Below the pieces are notes generated by a model. That model saw only the letters and a list, made by a program, of their open reading frames with translations. It did no database searches and had not been told where the DNA came from. Shown piece after piece: positions 56,459 through 64,000 of a stretch of 64,000 nt of DNA (position 1 is its first letter; each line of letters starts with the position of its first letter). Location: positions 1 to 64,000 of the forward strand of contig NZ_BMLW01000014.1 of the NCBI RefSeq assembly GCF_014645515.1, given 5' to 3'. The stretch comes from Oceanobacillus neutriphilus (GTDB taxonomy: Bacteria; Bacillota; Bacilli; Bacillales; Amphibacillaceae). A program made the position numbers and the translations under genes.

Positions 56459-56483
56459 TAGCATGTTTTTGTCAAAGTGAGAA
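56455..56483 (-). promoter_or_regulatory. Candidate promoter of the dpp-ykf operon
   Basis: On the minus strand TTCTCA (56483-56478), a 17-base spacer and TATATT (56460-56455) with an upstream TG making an extended -10. Confidence 0.5.
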
Positions 56484-56720
56484 GAGATATATTGTAAAAA
56501 ATTGAATTATGATTCATTTCTTTTTCTAACCTTTTTTTCAGAAAAACGTATAGACTGCTATGTAAGCATGACATATTACTAATCATATCTATTTAATACG
56601 AATTCAAAAAATAATTCTTTGTTCCTATATATGCTGTATAGAAATATTTACTGCTACCATTTAGAGCATTCTAACAAATCATTTGATCTTTAAAGTTTTG
56701 GTGTTCTTGCCAAGAAGATG

Positions 56721-56835
56721 TCCGCTCCGGGAAGCCGCTTTCCACGGGCAACGCCTCAGCCTCCTCGAAAGAAGACCACTTTCTGCGGGGTCTTCACCTG
56801 TTGCTTTTCCCGTAGGAGTCGGCTTCCCTCCTCTC
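56721..56835. repeat. Solo structured module, type d
   Basis: Outer arms GGGAAGCCG (56729-56737) and CGGCTTCCC (56820-56828) are exact reverse complements. The inner stem GAAAG (56767-56771) pairs with CTTTC (56779-56783). Core motifs GCTTTCCACGGG, CTCAGCCTCCTC, CTGCGGGGTCTTC and CCCGTAGGAGTC are shared with the module at 42015-42145. The rest of 56484-57117 contains no gene; short open frames across the module are chance. Confidence 0.75.
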
Positions 56836-57117
56836 CCATCTATGAATAAATATGCTTCATTTTGCTTTCTTACAAGAAATAAAACTAATGCAAGCGGACG
56901 TTTTTTGGTGGAACGAATGATTGTAGTCCTAGTCCCATTGAAAAGAGTAGCGCGGAAATAAGTGTTCTTCTTTTTTACTAGGAGTATAAGCGACACTTTA
57001 GCTTTGGCTGCACCTATAAGTTTGGGAGCCACAGAAAACGTAGTGTATTTCTGGGCCTAATAAGATTACTTACCCAATCAACCCCTTGGAACTGCTACCT
57101 TTTATATAGATTATAAT

Positions 57118-57168
57118 AAATCAAAAAAAGATGTACCTGGATAAGGCACATCTTTTTTTGATTTATGA
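57118..57168 (-). terminator. Terminator after murA
   Basis: AAATCAAAAAAAGATGT and ACATCTTTTTTTGATTT are exact reverse complements around a loop of about 13 bases, with T-rich arms on both strands. Confidence 0.9.
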
Positions 57169-57176
57169 ATAGTTAA

Positions 57177-58508
57177 TTATTCAGTGATAAATTCATTTAA
57201 TTCGATATTTTCCTCTACGCCCAATGGCTGAATTACGACACCATTTTCATCAATGCGTCTAATGTCTGCGCCAAGATTCGCCAATTTACCTACAATATCG
57301 ACATATCCGCGATCTAAGTGTTTTAACTCTGTAACCCGTGTGTAACCTTCACTTACAAGTCCTGCAAGAATAAGTGCTGCTGCTGCCCGTAAATCTGTAG
57401 CTGCTACCTCTGCACCTTGAAGTTCAGAAAGACCTTCGATAATCACACTGCGGCCTTCAATTTTAATATTCGCATTCATACGGCGGAATTCCTCCACGTG
57501 CATGAAACGATTCTCAAATACTGTTTCTGTTATAACACTTGTTCCTTTCGCACATAACATCAATGCCATCATTTGTGATTGCATATCTGTCGGGAAACCG
57601 GGATGTGGTAATGTCTTGATGTCTGTAGATTGAATATCCTCGGAGCCAATAACCCGTAAGCCGCCATCCTCATCTAAAACCTGAACGTTCATTTCCTCTA
57701 ATTTTGAAACAACAGAACTCAAATGTTCACGTACAGCATTTTCTATTAATATGTTTCCGTTTGTAATTGCTGCTGCAACCATAAATGTTCCTGCTTCAAT
57801 ACGATCTGGAATCATTGTATGTTCTGTACCATGAAGTTTTTCCACGCCAATAATACGAATTGTTTCTGTACCAGCTCCAACAATTCTTGCACCCATTTTA
57901 TTCAGGTAGTTAGCTAAGTCAACAATTTCAGGCTCTTTCGCCGCATTTTCAATAATGGTTTTTCCGTCTGCTAATGCAGCTGCCATCATAATGTTTTCTG
58001 TAGCTCCTACACTTGGCATATCTAAATAAATTTTCGCACCTTGAAGACGGCCATTTGATTTTGCTTCTACAAAACCATTACCGACATGAATGTCAGCGCC
58101 CATTGCTTCAAAGCCTTTTAAGTGTAAATCAATTGGACGTGATCCAATTGCACAGCCTCCCGGCATAGCTACCTTTGCGTGTCCATAGCGGGCTAATAAC
58201 GGTCCCAATACAAGCACGGATGCACGCATTTTTCTTACATATTCAAATGGGGCTTCTGTTTCCAACTTGTTAGAAGCGTCAATCATTACTGTATTTTCTG
58301 TTGAATCGAATTCTACATTGGCATTTAAGTTTCGAAGTACTTCGTTAATTGTGTATACATCTGCTAATACTGGCACTTCTTTAATAATACTTCTTCCTTC
58401 ACTAGCAATTAAGCTAGCAGCAAGTACAGGCAGGACTGCGTTTTTAGCACCTTCTACACGTACAGTGCCTTCTAACTTTCGTCCGCCACCAACGATGATT
58501 TTTTCCAT
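57177..58508 (-). CDS. murA: UDP-N-acetylglucosamine 1-carboxyvinyltransferase
   Basis: 443 residues. EPSP-synthase fold enzyme that transfers enolpyruvate from PEP to UDP-GlcNAc, the first committed step of peptidoglycan synthesis. [14 protein letters not shown] near the N-terminus and the fosfomycin-target Cys in [18 protein letters not shown] (near residue 117) are present. Next to ywmB and the atp operon as for B. subtilis murAA, rather than the murAB paralogue. AAGGGGATTTATGAC precedes the ATG. Confidence 0.95.
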   Translation of the reverse strand: MEKIIVGGGRKLEGTVRVEGAKNAVLPVLAASLIASEGRSIIKEVPVLADVYTINEVLRNLNANVEFDSTENTVMIDASNKLETEAPFEYVRKMRASVLVLGPLLARYGHAKVAMPGGCAIGSRPIDLHLKGFEAMGADIHVGNGFVEAKSNGRLQGAKIYLDMPSVGATENIMMAAALADGKTIIENAAKEPEIVDLANYLNKMGARIVGAGTETIRIIGVEKLHGTEHTMIPDRIEAGTFMVAAAITNGNILIENAVREHLSSVVSKLEEMNVQVLDEDGGLRVIGSEDIQSTDIKTLPHPGFPTDMQSQMMALMLCAKGTSVITETVFENRFMHVEEFRRMNANIKIEGRSVIIEGLSELQGAEVAATDLRAAAALILAGLVSEGYTRVTELKHLDRGYVDIVGKLANLGADIRRIDENGVVIQPLGVEENIELNEFITE

Positions 58509-58544
58509 GTCATAAATCCCCTTCAGAATCTAATTTCCCTATTA

Positions 58545-59342
58545 TTAATATTCATTGATTAGGATAGGTGTTCCTATCATATAACTCATTTCCCCTTGAC
58601 GATCAGCAACAGCAGCAATTTGCACATTTTTTGGGGTATTTTCCATGTAATAATACTGCTCCCATGTTTTTGTATACCCGTATGTACTTTTCTCAATCCT
58701 GGAATTTTCTATATTGTCGTATTTAGTCGATATATGCTTTATATTAAGATACATTTTTGCTTTATTTATAAATACATCGTGATTCATTATACCACTACCT
58801 TGTACAGATAGACAAGTATATAGTTGTGACTCTTTTGTTAAATAATTCTTTAGTATAGCTGTTTTTTCTTTCTGATACTTTTGGCTTATTTGATTATCCC
58901 ACTCAGTCCCGTGCAGTACAATAATTACTTCTGCCGGTTCATTCTTATCCAAAGGAAGAATCACATTATATATTACGTAGAACGGATCGTTTTTGTGACG
59001 ACTTTCAAAAGTATATTTCAAACGGTTTTCATCCTTATCCTCATGCGATGTATACTTTTCTTTCAAGCTTTGAACAAGATCCTCCGCACGTTCTGTTTCC
59101 AGCTGTTCCTTCATTGTAACCTCCCAAAAATTAATAGCCAGATCGTACTCTTCTGCAAAAGCCGCCAAGTCTTCCATTTCATCTGCATGATAAGGCAGGC
59201 TGAAGGCCTGATTGACTACAAAGCAAATAACAAGCAGTAAGCAAAAAGCCTGCTTTTTCAGTTGAACCGTATTTCGAAGGGCATGAAGGGGTCTTACTTT
59301 CGTAAAGGGAAAATTAGAATTAAAAAGAATTCTATGAAACAT
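58545..59342 (-). CDS. ywmB: YwmB-like protein (TATA-box-binding-like fold)
   Basis: 265 residues with an N-terminal hydrophobic segment (about 31-48: AFCLLLVICFVVNQAFSL) that is a signal peptide or anchor, after a rather long basic stretch. The remainder fits the YwmB family (DUF1779), extracytoplasmic proteins of unknown function found between ywzB and murA. Recognition rests mainly on that conserved position and on the general pattern. TAGGAGG precedes the ATG; 36 bases separate it from murA, so cotranscription is likely. Confidence 0.8.
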   Translation of the reverse strand: MFHRILFNSNFPFTKVRPLHALRNTVQLKKQAFCLLLVICFVVNQAFSLPYHADEMEDLAAFAEEYDLAINFWEVTMKEQLETERAEDLVQSLKEKYTSHEDKDENRLKYTFESRHKNDPFYVIYNVILPLDKNEPAEVIIVLHGTEWDNQISQKYQKEKTAILKNYLTKESQLYTCLSVQGSGIMNHDVFINKAKMYLNIKHISTKYDNIENSRIEKSTYGYTKTWEQYYYMENTPKNVQIAAVADRQGEMSYMIGTPILINEY

Positions 59343-59396
59343 AAAAAAAACCTCCTATCAAATCTATTAATCTTAGTTTTGACAGAAGTGTTTATA

Positions 59397-59645
59397 TCAA
59401 TACATATTTATGAAAGAAAAAAGATATATTAAATCGCCTGACCATTGTAATATATCCAGGAAAAACCTGCTTACTCCTGTTCCGATAACAATTGTTATAA
59501 ACAAAAGAAAAACTCTTGCTTCGGCAGACCTTCCTTTTTTAAATATTGTTTCGATACGAATCGCTGTGATTACCTTCCACGTCAGATAAATGAACATGAT
59601 ATGTGAAAAGATACTGATTAAAGCTAATTGTCCTGCTGAAAACAT
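59397..59645 (-). CDS. ywzB: YwzB-like small membrane protein (DUF1146)
   Basis: 82 residues with two membrane helices (7-26 and 44-62), joined by a basic loop IETIFKKGRSAEARV, and a final hydrophobic segment. Matches the DUF1146/YwzB family downstream of atpC in Bacillales; function unknown. AAGGAG precedes the ATG. Followed by ywmB after 54 bases. Confidence 0.85.
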   Translation of the reverse strand: MFSAGQLALISIFSHIMFIYLTWKVITAIRIETIFKKGRSAEARVFLLFITIVIGTGVSRFFLDILQWSGDLIYLFSFINMY

Positions 59646-60011
59646 AGTAATCTCCTTTCTTTAAACGTTAAATTGAGATGTATGTTCAAAATGGTTAAGA
59701 GGCTGCATCACGACAGATAATCGTTCCTTAGTCTAAAACTTTTTTCTAACCCATCGACATTGAAAAAGACTATAAATATCTAATTCAACTTTTATATTTT
59801 GTCTTATAATACAGAATCATATTTCCATTCAATCATTTCCCGGGAAATTATAACATATTTCGTTTTATTTTTTCGATAAGAACTGCTTTCAAGACAGATT
59901 ACGGTCTTATTTTGTGGTGATTTATTATCAATAATAAATTGAACTAAATAATGCGAGCAAGGACTTGCTTGTAATACGTTTTTGTTACATTTATAAGTTC
60001 AGCTTATAAAA
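59646..60011. other. Intergenic region between the atp operon and ywzB
   Basis: No gene is visible. It should hold the ywzB promoter, which I could not define. A small hairpin TTATAAG/CTTATAA lies near 59991-60009, just past the atp terminator. Confidence 0.4.
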
Positions 60012-60042
60012 CAAACTCCCTGTCCATTATTTAGGCAGGGAG
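60012..60042 (-). terminator. Terminator of the atp operon
   Basis: AACTCCCTG and CAGGGAGTT are exact reverse complements, extended inward by CC/GG, about 20 bases past the atpC stop. The minus strand continues TGTTTTATAAG, moderately T-rich. Confidence 0.75.
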
Positions 60043-60061
60043 TTTATCTAAAAATATTTTC

Positions 60062-60463
<402 letters not shown>

Positions 60464-60510
60464 TTACCCCTCCTAACAGCTGAGGATGACGCATTATTCA
60501 CAGCTGTCTT

Positions 60511-61929
<1,419 letters not shown>

Positions 61930-61941
61930 TTACCTGAGCGA

Positions 61942-62820
<879 letters not shown>

Positions 62821-62833
62821 CTATAAGGAATGC

Positions 62834-62859
62834 GGGCCGAAGATTCTTTGTCTCGGCCC
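62834..62859. promoter_or_regulatory. Intercistronic stem-loop between atpA and atpG
   Basis: GGGCCGA (62834-62840) and TCGGCCC (62853-62859) are exact reverse complements around 12 bases. On the operon strand no T-run follows, so it is more likely an mRNA-processing or stabilising hairpin. On the opposite strand TTTTT follows, so it could stop antisense transcription. Confidence 0.65.
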
Positions 62860-62882
62860 TTTTTACTTCTATCTAAGGCATC

Positions 62883-64000
62883 TTATTGATTAGATGGTAA
62901 GAATGTATTCTTGAAGCTTTCGATTGCTCCACTGAATTCTTTTTCATCCGGAAGATTGCCTGTTTCACGAATTGTTGTGAAAATATCATTTTGATTATTC
63001 TCAATCCAAATATTCATTTCTTCTTCAAAGCGTAAAATATCTTCAACAGGAATATCATCTAAGAATCCTCTTGTCAGTGCATAAATAATTGCAACCTGTT
63101 TTTCAACGGCCATTGGTTTATGAAGACCCTGCTTCAATACTTCAACAGTACGTTGACCACGATTAAGTTTTGCCTGCGTAGCTTTATCCAAATCAGAACC
63201 GAATTGCGAGAATGCCTCCAGTTCACGGAAAGAAGCTAAGTCAAGACGTAATGTCCCGGCAACTTTTTTCATGGCTTTAATTTGTGCGGATCCACCTACA
63301 CGAGATACAGATAATCCCGGGTTAATCGCCGGACGTACCCCTGAGAAGAATAAGTCGGATTGTAAGAAAATCTGACCATCTGTAATAGAGATAACGTTTG
63401 TAGGGATATATGCTGAGATATCACCTGCCTGTGTTTCAACAAAAGGTAATGCAGTTAAAGAACCGCCGCCTCTTGCATCACTCAGCTTAGCTGCACGTTC
63501 TAATAAACGTGAATGCAGATAGAATACGTCTCCAGGGAATGCTTCACGGCCTGGCGGACGGCGAAGTAGCAGGGAAAGTTCACGGTAAGCAACCGCTTGT
63601 TTAGATAAATCATCATAAACAACAAGAACGTGTTTGCCGTTATACATGAACTCCTCACCCATTGCTACACCCGCATATGGTGATAAGTATAATAATGGAG
63701 CCGGATCAGATGCACCTGCAGTTACAACAATCGTGTAATCTAATGCGCCGTGCTTACGGAATGTTTCCACTGTAGCACGGACAGTAGATTCCTTTTGACC
63801 AATTGCCACATAGATACAAATCATATCCTGATCTGCCTGGTTCAAAATCGTGTCGACAGCAACCGTTGTTTTCCCGGTTTGACGGTCACCGATGATTAAT
63901 TCACGCTGTCCGCGTCCAATTGGTACGAGTGCGTCAATTGCTTTAATACCTGTCTGTAATGGCTCATCAACAGATTTACGATCCATTACTCCTGGTGCCT
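62883..64000 (-). CDS. atpA: ATP synthase F1 alpha subunit, C-terminal part (5' end outside window)
   Basis: The frame is open to the end of the window (APGV precedes the internal Met at 63986), so the start lies beyond 64000 and about 372 of roughly 500 residues are seen. Walker [64 protein letters not shown] and the alpha-type [22 protein letters not shown] with the conserved Arg are present. Non-catalytic nucleotide-binding subunit of the F1 hexamer. The rest of the operon (atpB, E, F, H) should follow outside. Confidence 0.97.
   Translation of the reverse strand, partial: APGVMDRKSVDEPLQTGIKAIDALVPIGRGQRELIIGDRQTGKTTVAVDTILNQADQDMICIYVAIGQKESTVRATVETFRKHGALDYTIVVTAGASDPAPLLYLSPYAGVAMGEEFMYNGKHVLVVYDDLSKQAVAYRELSLLLRRPPGREAFPGDVFYLHSRLLERAAKLSDARGGGSLTALPFVETQAGDISAYIPTNVISITDGQIFLQSDLFFSGVRPAINPGLSVSRVGGSAQIKAMKKVAGTLRLDLASFRELEAFSQFGSDLDKATQAKLNRGQRTVEVLKQGLHKPMAVEKQVAIIYALTRGFLDDIPVEDILRFEEEMNIWIENNQNDIFTTIRETGNLPDEKEFSGAIESFKNTFLPSNQ

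Noticed and set aside
56679-57032. Open frames on both strands upstream of dppA
   Set aside because: They run across the structured module at 56721-56835, whose composition keeps frames open by chance; there is no ribosome site or family match.

Overview
This window looks like chromosome of an endospore-forming, flagellated, low-GC Gram-positive bacterium of the Bacillaceae. The evidence is spoIIID, spoIIQ, spoIID, mbl, flhO/flhP, a dppABCDE-ykfABCD operon and an atpA-G-D-C, ywzB, ywmB, murA block in B. subtilis-like order. A complete glycine-betaine ABC importer and a general Oceanobacillus/Virgibacillus 'feel' suggest a halotolerant genus; that placement is inference, because no rRNA is present.

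Positions 1-17.8 kb are a cell-surface glycopolymer region, visibly more AT-rich than the rest. It holds the 5' part of a secreted GW-repeat protein (GW modules bind teichoic acids), then two tandem copies of a two-gene operon of very large TagF-like CDP-glycerol glycerophosphotransferases (9785-15686 and 2026-8312), separated by about 1.4 kb of gene-free DNA rich in palindromes. Facing away from them are tagD and a tagB-like primase. The two operon copies have conserved catalytic halves and strongly diverged N-terminal halves.

Positions 18-24 kb continue the envelope theme: a flippase, a DUF5693 membrane protein and the wall-polymer pyruvyl transferase CsaB form one operon, convergent with tagO. 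Then come a small membrane protein that looks like a doubled F-ATPase c-subunit (24025-24438), a split ThrE-type amino-acid exporter, a broken Rpn-family nuclease gene, zwf, a small membrane protein, an RND efflux pump with a lipoprotein adaptor, and the glycine-betaine importer.

Positions 37-46 kb run on the minus strand: fabZ, an EpuA-type small membrane protein, flhP, flhO, mbl, spoIIID, spoIIQ and spoIID. The complete dpp-ykf operon for uptake and recycling of murein peptides (46.6-56.4 kb, with a candidate CodY box) lies between spoIID and murA. The window ends with murA, ywmB, ywzB and atpC-D-G-A (atpA cut by the window edge).

The least expected structure is in the intergenic DNA. Two elements of about 760-775 bp with terminal inverted repeats, a 201-bp relative and a fragment are scattered between 28.9 and 45.1 kb. 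The long ones each carry two roughly 130-bp modules; two more solo modules occur at 42.0 and 56.7 kb. Each module has an outer and an inner stem, and between module types the arm sequences change while the two arms stay complementary. That is the covariation pattern expected of a selected structure in RNA or single-stranded DNA.
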